This document shows, piece after piece, positions 17,446 to 26,223 of a stretch of 64,000 nt of DNA. The translations under genes and the position numbers were made by a program. Origin of the DNA: Candidatus Poribacteria bacterium (GTDB lineage: Bacteria; Poribacteria; WGA-4E; WGA-3G); assembly GCA_022394775.1 (NCBI GenBank), contig JAGFCB010000022.1, forward strand, positions 1-64,000. Reading direction: 5' to 3'. The number at the start of each line of letters is the position of its first letter. Positions within the stretch are counted from its first letter, which is position 1. Below the pieces are notes generated by a model, which did no database searches, had not been told where the DNA came from, and saw only the letters and a list, made by a program, of their open reading frames with translations.

Positions 17446-19560
17446 CTACATCTTTGCATAACTTTCGCGGGGTTCGTCTAAATCGACGAGGACTTGCGTA
17501 CCTGCCTTCAGGAACCGTCCGTTCAGCATGATAAATTGAACATTGTCCGATACGCCTCTCCGTAAAAAGAGATATTCCCCGACAAATGTAATATCTTCAG
17601 TCGACATCTCTGCCAAGCCGTCGTCAGAGATTAGGAAGGTGTCTGTTGTGTGCTGTAATTCGAGCGTGAAACCTGTTGCTAAGACATCTGCGTCGGCATG
17701 TACTGGGATAGCGGAGATAGTTGGGTGTGCTTTGATGCCGGGTCTCATCGGTAAAAGAAGCGTGTTCAGGACCGCTGGCGATGCCTCACTGCTCCGATAG
17801 ATAACACTATCTCCATCTAACGCAACTGCAAAGCCTGCCGTCCCGGTCGCCTCGATAAAGAGATTGCTACGGTGCTCATCCTGTGTCCATGCGCGTTTAA
17901 CATCAACGTCAATATAGACATCTATATCTTCACCGAGATGGAAAGTCTGTTCGAGTGTCTGTGCTTCCGTACCGAGGAGGAGATCGTGTAAGATGAAGTA
18001 TTCGCCGCTGAGATAGAAGATAGCACGCTTGTGTTGGACATCGACGGTTTTGTCCCATTTTTCGACGAAATCGAATGTGGGAGTCGTCAACCACCGCGTA
18101 TCAAGTGGATCGAAGGCGAGGGGTGGGGTGTTAAGCACACGCGCTGCTCCTGTCATCAGTTGTCGTCCGTGTGCATATAAGACGAGGTTTGATGTAGGCG
18201 TGTCGTTGGGTTTCCGCGATGGACGTGCATCGAAAAAAAGGTATTGCGCGTCCGTTTCCCAATTATCTCTCATGACATAACAGCCAGTCTCAGGGAGCGC
18301 GTGTGAAGTGGTACCGGGACACTTGAAATTGCTATCAGCGATGTTGCAGAGTTCAACGACATCGAAGTTCGATACAGGAAGGGGACCGAGCGGTGGAAAC
18401 GATAAATCGGGTTGGCTGAGATGAATGCATGTCGCCACCAACTTTTCAAGTAAGGTTTGAATTTTTTCAAGGTCGTGAGCACACGGCGCGGGTCCTCCGT
18501 AAACAGATAGAAATCTTGTAAAATCCGCGATTGCTTCAACTTGGGAGCGGAGTGTCCGATCTTTATGAAACCCATCGGTATGGAAAAAAGTATCGGTTAT
18601 CCATTTATAGCGGCGCAATGCCAGCGTCCTGAGTTGTTCACTACCTCGGAATTCGGGGAATAGTTGCGTTGCGATCCTGATTTCTGTGGTTGCTCGGATA
18701 GCCGGTGTCGGATGGATAGATAATCGAAGCAGACACTCCAGATAGGTTTTGGCGGTGGTATAGGTATCGGATCGTTCTAATAAAACAGCATCGGAATTAC
18801 GAATTTCGTCCACAAAATCTTTTAGGAACTGACGGCGAAAAGTAGCATACCCCGATTTTGCGCCCGATATATCGTCTGATAGGACAGCAGCTTTCACGGC
18901 TGCCATCCCCGGAAAATCGAGATTGAGTGTGTGAAAAAAATCGCGATCGCTAAGCGGTAAATCAAAACGCTTTTGCGGTGTGAAATCCGGCTCGAGAACA
19001 GCGTTATAGGTATCAACCGCAGATGCGAGGATCGGGAGGCGGCGTTCGTTGGCGAGTGAGAAAGCGACCTCTATGGGTAGGATCAGATGTGCGTCTGTCG
19101 GCGTAGGTGCCACCTCTGGGAAAGCGGTTGCGGTTCTTCCAAACCCAGTCAATCGCCAGAGTTCGGATTGGGGGAGTGATGCACAGACGCAACCTGCTAA
19201 TGCCAAAGCACTTCCCGCTTCGAGTCTCGGGCGGGGTTCGTCATCGGGATAGGCATAGAGATATGCGGCGTGTTCTAACAGGATACGTGCAAGTTCTCGG
19301 TATCCGAACTCGGTGAGCGGTTCGTGTGCGGCAACAGCGATGCCCTCAATGATACGCGCAGCGACGGATTCCAATCGCCATGCCGGATGTTGTGGCGTGA
19401 ATTCAATAGGCGTCGGATTGGCTTCCGCGAAGGTGATCAACTCCTCACAGTCGGCTATGGGTTCGAGTTGTGCGATGCTGGGTATCTGCTGCGTTGCGAG
19501 TTCTTGCGCGAGTACGTGGACATCTGCGGTTCGGAGCGTCGTCCATTTTTCCAAGGACAT
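17446..19560 (-). CDS. Heparinase II/III-like protein
   Basis: 704 aa. The N-terminal half is helical, as in the alpha/alpha toroid of polysaccharide lyases (HAAYLYAYPDDEPRPRLEAG near 113-132). The C-terminal half matches the heparinase II/III beta-sandwich: ALPETGCYVMRDNWETDAQY, LFFDARPSRKP, NLVLYAHGRQLMTGAAR and AIFYLSGEYFILHDLLLG. In many family members the ARPS-type stretch is followed by GHxHxDLL; here it reads NDTPTSNLVLYAHGR, so a catalytic histidine may be missing or displaced. No signal peptide is apparent. It may act on acidic polysaccharide, but activity is uncertain. No sulfatases or sugar genes are adjacent. Confidence 0.7.
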   Translation of the reverse strand: MSLEKWTTLRTADVHVLAQELATQQIPSIAQLEPIADCEELITFAEANPTPIEFTPQHPAWRLESVAARIIEGIAVAAHEPLTEFGYRELARILLEHAAYLYAYPDDEPRPRLEAGSALALAGCVCASLPQSELWRLTGFGRTATAFPEVAPTPTDAHLILPIEVAFSLANERRLPILASAVDTYNAVLEPDFTPQKRFDLPLSDRDFFHTLNLDFPGMAAVKAAVLSDDISGAKSGYATFRRQFLKDFVDEIRNSDAVLLERSDTYTTAKTYLECLLRLSIHPTPAIRATTEIRIATQLFPEFRGSEQLRTLALRRYKWITDTFFHTDGFHKDRTLRSQVEAIADFTRFLSVYGGPAPCAHDLEKIQTLLEKLVATCIHLSQPDLSFPPLGPLPVSNFDVVELCNIADSNFKCPGTTSHALPETGCYVMRDNWETDAQYLFFDARPSRKPNDTPTSNLVLYAHGRQLMTGAARVLNTPPLAFDPLDTRWLTTPTFDFVEKWDKTVDVQHKRAIFYLSGEYFILHDLLLGTEAQTLEQTFHLGEDIDVYIDVDVKRAWTQDEHRSNLFIEATGTAGFAVALDGDSVIYRSSEASPAVLNTLLLPMRPGIKAHPTISAIPVHADADVLATGFTLELQHTTDTFLISDDGLAEMSTEDITFVGEYLFLRRGVSDNVQFIMLNGRFLKAGTQVLVDLDEPRESYAKM

Positions 19561-20010
19561 GTTATGACCCTATGCTTCAAGTTTCTAACATAATAACAGC
19601 GTTAGGCGTGATTTGTCAATGGGCATCATCTCTTCGTGCCAGGACGATTTATAGTAAAACCTATAATTAATTGAGGATGGTTCATTATTCATGGCGGTTT
19701 CGTACCGCAAACTTGCCTCGCAGTGAGAGTTTGCGGGCAATCAACGGAGAACAATGAATAGCATCTGTCCCTGAAAGACCACAATCTAACAGATTGTGGT
19801 ACAAAAGAGTTCTTCTCGTTAGATTTTACGAGTTGCAGCACGACTTGCTATTGTTGGAGTCGCAATAATTTATGAAACCCCCTCAATTAATTGGGCACTC
19901 GCAAACAGTCTGAATGACCGTTGAGGACATTCAGACTGGCACAACCTAAAAGGTTATGCTACAAAGATGGCTATTTATTTTTCGGATTCGCTATAATCAA
20001 ACACTGGCAG
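19561..20010. repeat. Repeat spacer: half of family E plus family G hairpins
   Basis: TTTATAGTAAAACCTATAAT at about 19648 is the left end of a family E element, but no clean right end was found. Family G hairpins are at about 19781-19806 (CACAATCTAACAGATTGTG) and 19938-19965. No coding potential. Confidence 0.55.
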
Positions 20011-20039
20011 AAAAAAAAGGGGTGGTAAAACCACCCCTG
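20011..20039 (-). terminator. Rho-independent terminator of STAS gene 1
   Basis: On the minus strand, GGGGTGG-TTTTA-CCACCCC is followed by eight T residues. It lies 25 nt after the stop codon of the first STAS gene. Related hairpins follow the other two copies. Confidence 0.85.
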
Positions 20040-20064
20040 TTGAGATTTTAATGGATTTTGGATT

Positions 20065-20406
20065 TTAGGCGGAGAGTGCGGAAACCGCAGCAGCCTCACT
20101 GTCGTAATGCTCGAAGACTCGCACGAGTCGGCTGAGAACAATCAGATTTTTGATCTGTTTACTCACATTAACCACACCGATACGACCTTTCTTTCGGGCT
20201 GTAACGGCACGGATGCCCATGAGTGCGCCGAGTCCATCACTGTCGATTTTATTGACGTTCTCGAAATTAATGAGGATACGCGGTGCCTCGGCTACATCTA
20301 ACTGCGGCGAAAGTGCTGTCCGTAACTCGGATACCGAGGGTCCTATCATTTTTCCGTTGGGTTCCAAAATCGTGATGCCATTTTGTTGACGAATTTTAGT
20401 AGTCAT
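20065..20406 (-). CDS. STAS-domain anti-sigma factor antagonist, copy 1
   Basis: 113 aa, a single STAS domain of SpoIIAA/RsbV type. The phosphorylation motif is KIDSDGLGALMG with Ser56, aligned with SpoIIAA Ser58; the residue after it is Asp, where copies 2 and 3 have Ser. Such proteins bind anti-sigma kinases when unphosphorylated and release a sigma factor, or serve in other partner-switching systems. No RsbW-like kinase or PP2C phosphatase is in the window. GGAGCAAATC precedes the ATG. The whole unit (upstream block, gene, hairpin terminator) is duplicated twice more upstream. Confidence 0.92.
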   Translation of the reverse strand: MTTKIRQQNGITILEPNGKMIGPSVSELRTALSPQLDVAEAPRILINFENVNKIDSDGLGALMGIRAVTARKKGRIGVVNVSKQIKNLIVLSRLVRVFEHYDSEAAAVSALSA

Positions 20407-20490
20407 GATTTGCTCCTTTTTGTTTTTTAGGACATTAGCGGTGTCAATTGACCCCTCTAATCTTTTTATACTATTTGAAGATTCAATTTT

Positions 20491-20537
20491 AGGTATTTGA
20501 TAGTTTAGTCAGATACGCTGAAAAAAAGTTCGTTTTT
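20491..20537 (-). promoter_or_regulatory. Conserved upstream block of STAS copy 1
   Basis: Starting 85 nt before the start codon, the minus strand reads CGAACTTTTTTTCAGCGTAT, then CTGACTAAACTA. The equivalent region of copy 2 has the same CGAACTTTTTT, CGTATC and ACTAAA elements at matching distance. It is probably a promoter or operator shared by the paralogues; the sigma class cannot be assigned. Confidence 0.5.
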
Positions 20538-20639
20538 TTTCGCTTTCAATTATTAAAAGACGCAATTCGTCACCAAAAAGGGTGCATAATTTGAAAAAAA
20601 TCAGAAAAAACGAGAAATAATTATCAGAATATTAGCGGT

Positions 20640-20934
20640 CAGCGATCTGCGATCAGCCGCCAGAGGAATGGTTTCATACCATTTCTAATTGCCCAGGACT
20701 TACGCATTTTTTCATGATAACGAACGCCTTACGCACTACAGGCGGGGTTTTAAACCCCGCCTGCAGGAGGGCTGCGTAAGTCCTATTGCATACATTATTC
20801 AATATCTGTAGATAAACTTTTATGGTGAAATCAGTAATTATTTGAGGGTGTTTCATTCACCCACAAACTAACAGTTTGTGGTACAAAAGCGGGGCGGTAA
20901 AACCACCCCCGTAGACATGTCCAAAATTTGGATA
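20640..20934. repeat. Family B element and family G hairpin between STAS copies 1 and 2
   Basis: A 90-bp family B element (20695-20784) has perfect 12-bp inverted ends, AGGACTTACGCA and TGCGTAAGTCCT, and a family A palindrome (GGCGGGGTTTTAAACCCCGCC) as its core. A family G hairpin, CACAAACTAACAGTTTGTG, is at about 20861-20879. Next to it (20885-20913) is the terminator-like hairpin of STAS copy 2, GGGGGTGGTTTTACCGCCCC on the minus strand. Confidence 0.8.
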
Positions 20935-21276
20935 TTAGGCTGCTAATGCCGCAACCGCGGCGGCCTCGCTGTCGTAATGCTCAAAGAGACTCGCGAGTCG
21001 GCTGAGAATAATCAAATTTTTGATCTGTTTCGCAACATTGACGACCCCGACACGTCCTTTCTTTCGCGCTATAGCTGAACGTGCTACCATGAGTGCCCCC
21101 AGCCCTGAACTGTCGATCTTACTGACGTTCTCGAAATTGATGAGAATGCGTGGGGCATCCGAAGTCTCTATTTGCGGTAGGATTGCGTCCCATAATTCTG
21201 ATGATGTGGGTCCCATTATTTTTCCGTTGGGTTCTACGATTGCGATGCCGTTTTGTCGGCGAATTTTAGTAATCAT
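20935..21276 (-). CDS. STAS-domain anti-sigma factor antagonist, copy 2
   Basis: 113 aa and close to copy 1 along its whole length (MITKIRRQNGIAIVEPNGKI, PRILINFENVSKIDSSGLGA). Ser56 in DSSGLG is the expected phosphorylation site, and here the canonical DSSG is kept. The C terminus, LASLFEHYDSEAAAVAALAA, is nearly that of copy 1. AGGAG precedes the ATG at about 9 nt. It has its own upstream block and downstream hairpin, so it is likely transcribed independently of the other copies. Confidence 0.92.
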   Translation of the reverse strand: MITKIRRQNGIAIVEPNGKIMGPTSSELWDAILPQIETSDAPRILINFENVSKIDSSGLGALMVARSAIARKKGRVGVVNVAKQIKNLIILSRLASLFEHYDSEAAAVAALAA

Positions 21277-21356
21277 GATTTACTCCTTTGTATTTTACAG
21301 GAACTTTTAATTGTTTATTTTTCTTTTTTCCCTTACGCTATCTGAACATCTAATCA

Positions 21357-21405
21357 AGGCGTTCGTTACTTTAGTTTGATACGATGAGAAAAAAGTTCGT
21401 TTTTA
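21357..21405 (-). promoter_or_regulatory. Conserved upstream block of STAS copy 2
   Basis: Minus strand: CGAACTTTTTTCTCATCGTA, then TCAAACTAAAGTAACGAACG, 81-128 nt before the start codon. It matches the block of copy 1 in sequence and position. The CTAAAGTAACGAA part is also present upstream of copy 3. Confidence 0.5.
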
Positions 21406-21430
21406 TCTAATTTTCAGAATGAGCATTAAT

Positions 21431-21450
21431 GGGACGATTAAACCATCCCA
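21431..21450 (-). terminator. Hairpin after STAS copy 3
   Basis: GGGATGG-TTTAA-TCGTCCC on the minus strand, 27 nt after the stop. It corresponds to the terminators of copies 1 and 2 but lacks a T run, so termination may be weak. Confidence 0.5.
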
Positions 21451-21476
21451 TCTGAGGTTCTACAGGCTCTTAGGTT

Positions 21477-21818
21477 TTAGGTAGATAGTGCTGAAATTGC
21501 CTCGTCCTCGCTATCAAAGTGTTCAAAGAGACTAACGATTCGACTGAGAACAATCAGATTTTTAATGTGTTTCCCAACGTTGATGACCCCGATACGACCT
21601 TGCTTGCGTGAAGCGATGGCACGTGCTTCCATAAGCGCACCGAGCCCTGAACTATCCATCATGTTAACGTTCTCGAAATTGATGAGAATGCGTGGGGTAT
21701 CGGATGCTTCTATGTCTGGTAGGATCGTTTTCCGTAATTCGGATACAGCAGCGCCGACTATTCTTCCACTCGGTTCTAAAATCGTGACCTTATCTCGCTG
21801 GCGAATTGTAGTTGCCAT
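21477..21818 (-). CDS. STAS-domain anti-sigma factor antagonist, copy 3
   Basis: 113 aa, the most diverged of the three (MATTIRQRDKVTILEPSGRI, PRILINFENVNMMDSSGLGA) but still colinear. Ser56 is conserved. The C terminus reads IVSLFEHFDSEDEAISALST. Because all three keep the phosphoacceptor while differing around it, they may answer to different kinases or phosphatases. The upstream conserved block is cut short by a family B end at 21925. Confidence 0.92.
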   Translation of the reverse strand: MATTIRQRDKVTILEPSGRIVGAAVSELRKTILPDIEASDTPRILINFENVNMMDSSGLGALMEARAIASRKQGRIGVINVGKHIKNLIVLSRIVSLFEHFDSEDEAISALST

Positions 21819-22221
21819 AATTTTTTCCTTATTTTATATCCGAAAAGTATTGAGATATTTTAGTTTACTTTTCTGAGTTTATACGACTTTAACGTTCACT
21901 TTAGGTATTCGTTTACTTTAGAACAGGACTTACGCATTTTTCCATGATAACACCGGTCCTGGCACTGAACACTTACCGGAAAGTTAAACGCATTCAATTA
22001 CGTTTTCTTCAGATAAATTGCCGTATCAAGCACAATATTCGCATGTACGATGCAATAATTGTATCATCGCACTCGGTATTTCTCGGCAAAAGGCATCGAT
22101 CTGGATAGGAAAAAACAATTTGACACAATCAAAGGATTATGTGATAATTTTATATATCGTATTATCTTTTGGTTTGCGCGTTTGTGTGGCGCGCTTTTTT
22201 TAAAGAAAGGAAACTTTAACA
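21819..22221. other. Spacer: truncated STAS promoter block, family B left end, VOC gene leader
   Basis: Positions 21903-21921 retain part of the STAS upstream block (CTAAAGTAAACGAATACC on the minus strand). AGGACTTACGCA with the usual following TTTTCCATGATAAC begins at 21925, a family B left end without a right end. Positions 22000-22220 show no repeat I recognise and should contain the VOC gene promoter; none is clear. AAAGGA at about 22205 is that gene's ribosome-binding site. Confidence 0.55.
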
Positions 22222-22593
22222 ATGGCATTTACATTTCACCACGTTCACCTCCGCTGTGAGGATCTGGAAGGTGCAGTTCGTTATTACGAAGAGATGTTTG
22301 ACGGAAAAGTTGACGAAACTGTTGAGGTTCGGGGCTTAAAAATCGTCCGGATGGATATCGGCGGGGAACGGATTTTCCTCTCACCTAAATTAGGGGCTAT
22401 GGAAGTCGAAGACACCAGTGGCAACCCACGCTGGGGGGTCTACCAACTCGCTTTCACCGTAGAAGACCTTGATGCGGAAGTCGCGAAACTCCAAGCAAAG
22501 GGTGCGGAACTTGAAGACCTGAAGCCCAATGGGCTCATGATGGCATTCTTCAAGGGTCCGGATAACGTTCAAATCGAACTCATTGAAGCGTAG
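22222..22593 (+). CDS. VOC-family (glyoxalase/dioxygenase-like) protein
   Basis: 123 aa, two beta-alpha-beta-beta-beta modules. FTFHHVHLRCEDLEGAVRYY opens the fold, with WGVYQLAFTVEDLDAEVAKL marking the second module and NVQIELIEA at the end. A metal site from His in HHVHL and Glu in IELIE is plausible. VOC proteins include glyoxalases, epimerases, dioxygenases and resistance proteins, and the sequence does not choose among these. It has AAAGGA upstream of the ATG. A family D repeat separates it from queE. Confidence 0.85.
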   Translation: MAFTFHHVHLRCEDLEGAVRYYEEMFDGKVDETVEVRGLKIVRMDIGGERIFLSPKLGAMEVEDTSGNPRWGVYQLAFTVEDLDAEVAKLQAKGAELEDLKPNGLMMAFFKGPDNVQIELIEA

Positions 22594-22728
22594 CCCTAAG
22601 AGGCAATGCGGTATTTCTAACCCTCTAAAGAATCAGAATCAACGGTATGAGGTTTCCCGTGTGGGAACCTCCCCGGGTATGAATGCCGTATGGCATTCCC
22701 GGCCCCTTATCAGGGGGCTTTAAGAGCA
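22594..22728. repeat. Family D repeat with nested insertion
   Basis: AAAGAATCAGAATCAACGGT, then GAATGCCGTATGGCATTC and CCCCTTATCAGGGGGCTTTA. Compared with the copy at 7.1 kb it has extra sequence (TTTCCCGTGTGGGAACC). The repeat ends directly before the queE start codon. Confidence 0.65.
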
Positions 22729-23409
22729 ATGAAATTCAGCGAACTCTTCCATACAATTCAGGGTGAAGGGCAACTCATCGGTGTCCCCTCTGTTTTTTTC
22801 CGAACGAGTTATTGCAATCTGAGATGTGTTTGGTGTGATACACCTTACACATCTTGGGAGCCAGAAAATCGGGATATTAGCGTTGCTGAAAGTGTCACCG
22901 CAATCGCGCAATACAAGTGTAAACACGTCGTTATTACGGGCGGTGAACCTTTTATTCAGTCTAAAGCGTTGATGGCACTCTGTGGTGAACTGGATAAACG
23001 GGGACATCACATCACAATTGAAACGAATGCTACACTTTTTGCTGAGGTCGCAGCACACCTGATCTCAATGAGTCCGAAGTTACGCAATTCCAGTCCGCCG
23101 GCAGATAACCGCTTTTTCAAACGCCACGAACGCGGGCGTATTCAACCGGATGTCATCCGCAAATTTTTAGATATGTATCCGTGCCAAGTGAAGTTTGTGG
23201 TAGATACGCCTGAAGATTTGGCTGAGATCCAAACGCTACAGAAAAAGATCGATATTCCTGCGGAAACGATTCTGCTGATGCCGCAGGGAACAACGCCTGC
23301 TGTGCTACAACAGAAACAGGAATGGTTGGTTGGTCTCTGTAAAGAGAACGGATATCGGTATTCGCCGCGTGTCCATGTGGATATATGGGGTGATAAGCGA
23401 GGCGTGTGA
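22729..23409 (+). CDS. queE: 7-carboxy-7-deazaguanine synthase (radical SAM)
   Basis: Radical SAM enzyme forming 7-carboxy-7-deazaguanine for queuosine and related deazapurines. I start it at ATG 22729 (226 aa) because the possible earlier start lies in a repeat and 22729 gives the conserved N terminus MKFSELFHTIQGEGQLIGVP. The cluster motif is C29-N-L-R-C33-V-W-C36 with WCDTPYTSW. GGEP (HVVITGGEPFIQS) and the C-terminal YRYSPRVHVDIWGDKRGV fit the family. No queC, queD or queF is nearby. In E. coli-type QueE the spacing is longer; CxxxCxxC here is the common form. Confidence 0.93.
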   Translation: MKFSELFHTIQGEGQLIGVPSVFFRTSYCNLRCVWCDTPYTSWEPENRDISVAESVTAIAQYKCKHVVITGGEPFIQSKALMALCGELDKRGHHITIETNATLFAEVAAHLISMSPKLRNSSPPADNRFFKRHERGRIQPDVIRKFLDMYPCQVKFVVDTPEDLAEIQTLQKKIDIPAETILLMPQGTTPAVLQQKQEWLVGLCKENGYRYSPRVHVDIWGDKRGV

Positions 23410-23445
23410 TAGTAGGAACACAGGAAACCGAACCGGGAGACAGAA

Positions 23446-24561
23446 GTGAAGTATGACATTTTACTGAAAGGCGGTACTGTCATTGATGCCGCGCAAGGTT
23501 TGAATGCTGCGCGTGATGTTGCGATTGCTGGCGGTGTTATCGCAGCGATTGAACCAGACATTCCCGAAAGTGCAGCAACGCAGACGATATCTGTTAAGGA
23601 TAAATATGTAACACCGGGACTTGTTGATATCCACACACACGTCTATTACGGGGTAACGACCTGGGGTATCAGGCCCGATGCTGTCTGTCCCACGGCTGGA
23701 ACGACCACTGTAGTGGACGCTGGTAGTCCGAGTTGGGTGACCTTCCCCGGTTTCCGAGAATTCATTGCTGAACCTGCCCAGACGAACATCCTCACTTATA
23801 TCCACATCTCCGGCATTGGACTTGTCTATGGGCCCGTAGGCGAAATGTACGATATGGCTTACGCCGATCCAGGGCGCGTCGCGGAAACATTACAACAGCA
23901 TCGCGATATGACCGTAGGTGTCAAAGTGCGTCAGGGGAAAGGTCAAGTTGGAGAGAACGGTGTTGAACCGTTGAAATGTGCGATTGAAGCCGCTGAACGC
24001 GCCGGGACATCCGTCATGTGCCATATCGGTGCCGGCGTGCCGCTCCCTGATATACTAAAGTTACTACGTCCGGGCGATGTGATTACACACTGTTTCCAAG
24101 GCAACGGAGATAACATCATTGATGAGAAAGGCAGCGTTATCCCTGAGGCGTGGCAGGCGCGCGAGGACGGTATTATTTTTGATGTCGGGCACGGTGCCGG
24201 AAGTTTCCATTATGAAATCGCTCAACGCGCCATGGAACAAGGTTTCATCTCAGATGTTATTAGCACCGATTTACACACAGGAAACATCAACGGTCCGGTC
24301 TACGATCTGCCGACGACGTTATCAAAGTTGATGCATTTGGGCTTATCGCTTGCGGAGGTGATTGACAAGGCGACCTTCAGTGCTGCGAAGGCTATCCAAC
24401 GTGAGGCGCAGCTGGGTAATCTGAAAGTTGGGACTATCGCTGATGTTGCGGTGTTTGAAGTCCTTGAAGGTGAGTTTGAGTACTTTGATGCACACGGGAC
24501 AAAATTTATCGGGAGTCAAAAGTTGAAAGCAGCACTGACGATCCGCGAGGGAAAAATATAA
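23446..24561 (+). CDS. Amidohydrolase/deacetylase-family metallohydrolase
   Basis: 371 aa from GTG 23446. Binuclear amidohydrolase features: LLKGGTVIDAAQGLNAARDV, TPGLVDIHTHVYYG (HxH), VGVKVRQGKGQVG (the candidate metal-bridging carboxylated lysine), SVMCHIGAG, ITHCFQGNGDNI and VISTDLHTGNINGP (catalytic Asp). It resembles the EF_0837/AHA_3915 deacetylase-like group. The substrate may be an N-acyl or cyclic amide, but nothing nearby fixes it. The next gene starts 2 nt after its stop, indicating an operon. Confidence 0.85.
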   Translation: MKYDILLKGGTVIDAAQGLNAARDVAIAGGVIAAIEPDIPESAATQTISVKDKYVTPGLVDIHTHVYYGVTTWGIRPDAVCPTAGTTTVVDAGSPSWVTFPGFREFIAEPAQTNILTYIHISGIGLVYGPVGEMYDMAYADPGRVAETLQQHRDMTVGVKVRQGKGQVGENGVEPLKCAIEAAERAGTSVMCHIGAGVPLPDILKLLRPGDVITHCFQGNGDNIIDEKGSVIPEAWQAREDGIIFDVGHGAGSFHYEIAQRAMEQGFISDVISTDLHTGNINGPVYDLPTTLSKLMHLGLSLAEVIDKATFSAAKAIQREAQLGNLKVGTIADVAVFEVLEGEFEYFDAHGTKFIGSQKLKAALTIREGKI

Positions 24562-24563
24562 AT

Positions 24564-24971
24564 ATGGCAACAATACGAAAAAAAATAAGTGGTTGCTATA
24601 GAAGGGTTCTGACTTTTTTGTTAGTAATTGTGGCAGTTGGCTTAGTTGCAGGTGGCGTGATTTACCGTCAGGTTGGTGGACGCGAAGGGGCACGTTATTG
24701 GATGGTAGGTCTTGCGCTGAGCCGCGTAGAAAAGCATCTGAAATCGGTAGACCAGAGACCCGATGGCATTTCAGAAGATCAGATTGTTGAAAGTTTTCAG
24801 CGTGTCCGTGAGGCAACTCAGCGGCGGCAGATCAACTTAGTATCGCTTTATGCAGCCCTAAAATCGTATCAGGCTGAGTTTAATGAAAAAAAACCGTCAA
24901 CACCAGAGGTTCAAGTGTTTCTCCAAACGCTTGAGGGTACAATTCTTCAAAATGTTGATAGTAAAAATTGA
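24564..24971 (+). CDS. Small single-pass membrane protein, unknown
   Basis: 135 aa. Basic N terminus (MATIRKKISGCYRR), one transmembrane helix at about 16-36 (LTFLLVIVAVGLVAGGVIYR), then a mostly helical, charged soluble part with EDQIVESFQRVREATQRRQI. It starts 2 nt after the amidohydrolase stop and is probably cotranscribed. I do not recognise the family. The orientation should leave the C-terminal part outside the cytoplasm. Confidence 0.65.
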   Translation: MATIRKKISGCYRRVLTFLLVIVAVGLVAGGVIYRQVGGREGARYWMVGLALSRVEKHLKSVDQRPDGISEDQIVESFQRVREATQRRQINLVSLYAALKSYQAEFNEKKPSTPEVQVFLQTLEGTILQNVDSKN

Positions 24972-24998
24972 TACCGTAACAACGCGTGAGTATACATT

Positions 24999-25130
24999 AG
25001 GACTTACGCATTTTTCCATGATAACGGGCATATGACGCACTGCTGGCAGCGTTTCAAACCCTGCAGAAATACTTTCTTCGCATTGGATTTTAGCGTTTGC
25101 AAAAACCCTGCAAAGGGGCTGCGTGAGTAC
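24999..25130. repeat. Diverged family B element
   Basis: Left end AGGACTTACGCATTTTTCCA is intact; the right end is degenerate (GGGGCTGCGTGAGTAC). An extra segment (GAAATACTTTCTTCGCATTG) is inserted in the core relative to the 90-bp copies. It lies between convergent genes. Confidence 0.6.
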
Positions 25131-25140
25131 AGATAAGGTT

Positions 25141-26223
25141 TTAATCAGAAAAACCGGCTATTATTTCTCGCGTCTGGTTTGTGCAAACATCATCGCTTAA
25201 ATTAGTATCAGTAATGTGCCTGAGTGCGCTTCGGAACCTCGGTTGTGCGTCCCCCCACGCCTCAAGAAGTATCTTGTTCTCGGTCGCTTCAGGTGCCGCA
25301 ACCGCTCGCAAGAGTTGATCAATAATTGAGAGATAAAAGAGTAAGTGATGACTATCAACACGCGCAGCAATCTCTGAGGATGGACAGGTTTCTCGGTGTG
25401 TGCTTACCCATTCGGCATAGGTATTGACGAGTTCTCTATTTAAAAGAGAAACGAAGCTTCCGGTTTCAGAGGGCGAGACAAGAAAGGCACCGATGCTATT
25501 GAGTAGTTGCACAAGACGCATCTCCTGCCAATTCCAACCGATACTTGCGAAATCGATAAAGAACGGGTCTGCGTCCCGAATCACGATATTTCGAGCGTTG
25601 TTGTCCAAGTTGCCGAGTATCAAGGGGGCATTCTGCAGGCGGTTAGAAAATCCATCCCACGCGTTCGTGAGCGTTTCTGTTTCGACAGCTGACATCGGAC
25701 TGGCACTGAGGTGCGAAAGATAACCTACGACTTTTTTGCCTCTATCAAGCAGGTCGCGCAAGGTTGCCCGCGCATTAAAATGGAAGATATAAGGTGCGCA
25801 TCGTGCGGCGTGTGTTGTGAAACAGGTTTCAATCTTGCAGAATTCTTCGAGGACGGTGTGCAAGAGCGGGGTCAGAGGTTGTAGAGAATTTTTGCTACGC
25901 TGTGCGAGCGCGTCGAGCGTGGACTCGCCACACCACTCTAACAGGAGTGCATGGAGGTCTTCCGATCGCCAGATAAGTTGTGGGACTTGGCAACCGTTGT
26001 CGTGTAGAAGTGAGAGAACATCGGTTTCAATCTGGAGAGGCGTGTGTCCAGCTGCAACAACAGCGGTGGTGATATCGTGTTGCTTTAGCAGATAGTTTTC
26101 AGTGCCGAGTCTCAGCAGGCAGACGTTGTGTCTTTGCCGTGTTCCGTGTTGAATCGGTTCAAGTTTGAGTGCTTGGGCATCTGTTTTTAAGTGCCCAGCG
26201 ATATGTTCAATCAGATGTTCCAC
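25141..26223 (-). CDS. Aminoglycoside phosphotransferase-like kinase fold protein
   Basis: 360 aa from GTG 26223 with AGGAGG 7 nt upstream. It looks like an APH/choline-kinase fold: RLGTENYLLKQHD for the ATP-binding Lys and LLLEWCGESTLDAL for the hinge. The catalytic loop reads PLILGNLDNNARNIVI, where most relatives have H-G-D-x-x-x-x-N; the Asp and Asn remain but the His is not there. FFIDFASIGWNW supplies the metal-binding Asp. Function unknown; antibiotic modification is not implied. It is transcribed away from the ribosomal operon. Confidence 0.65.
   Translation of the reverse strand: MEHLIEHIAGHLKTDAQALKLEPIQHGTRQRHNVCLLRLGTENYLLKQHDITTAVVAAGHTPLQIETDVLSLLHDNGCQVPQLIWRSEDLHALLLEWCGESTLDALAQRSKNSLQPLTPLLHTVLEEFCKIETCFTTHAARCAPYIFHFNARATLRDLLDRGKKVVGYLSHLSASPMSAVETETLTNAWDGFSNRLQNAPLILGNLDNNARNIVIRDADPFFIDFASIGWNWQEMRLVQLLNSIGAFLVSPSETGSFVSLLNRELVNTYAEWVSTHRETCPSSEIAARVDSHHLLFYLSIIDQLLRAVAAPEATENKILLEAWGDAQPRFRSALRHITDTNLSDDVCTNQTREIIAGFSD

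Noticed and set aside
22690-22728. queE start at 22690
   Set aside because: The extra 13 residues fall in a family D repeat; ATG 22729 gives the conserved N terminus.
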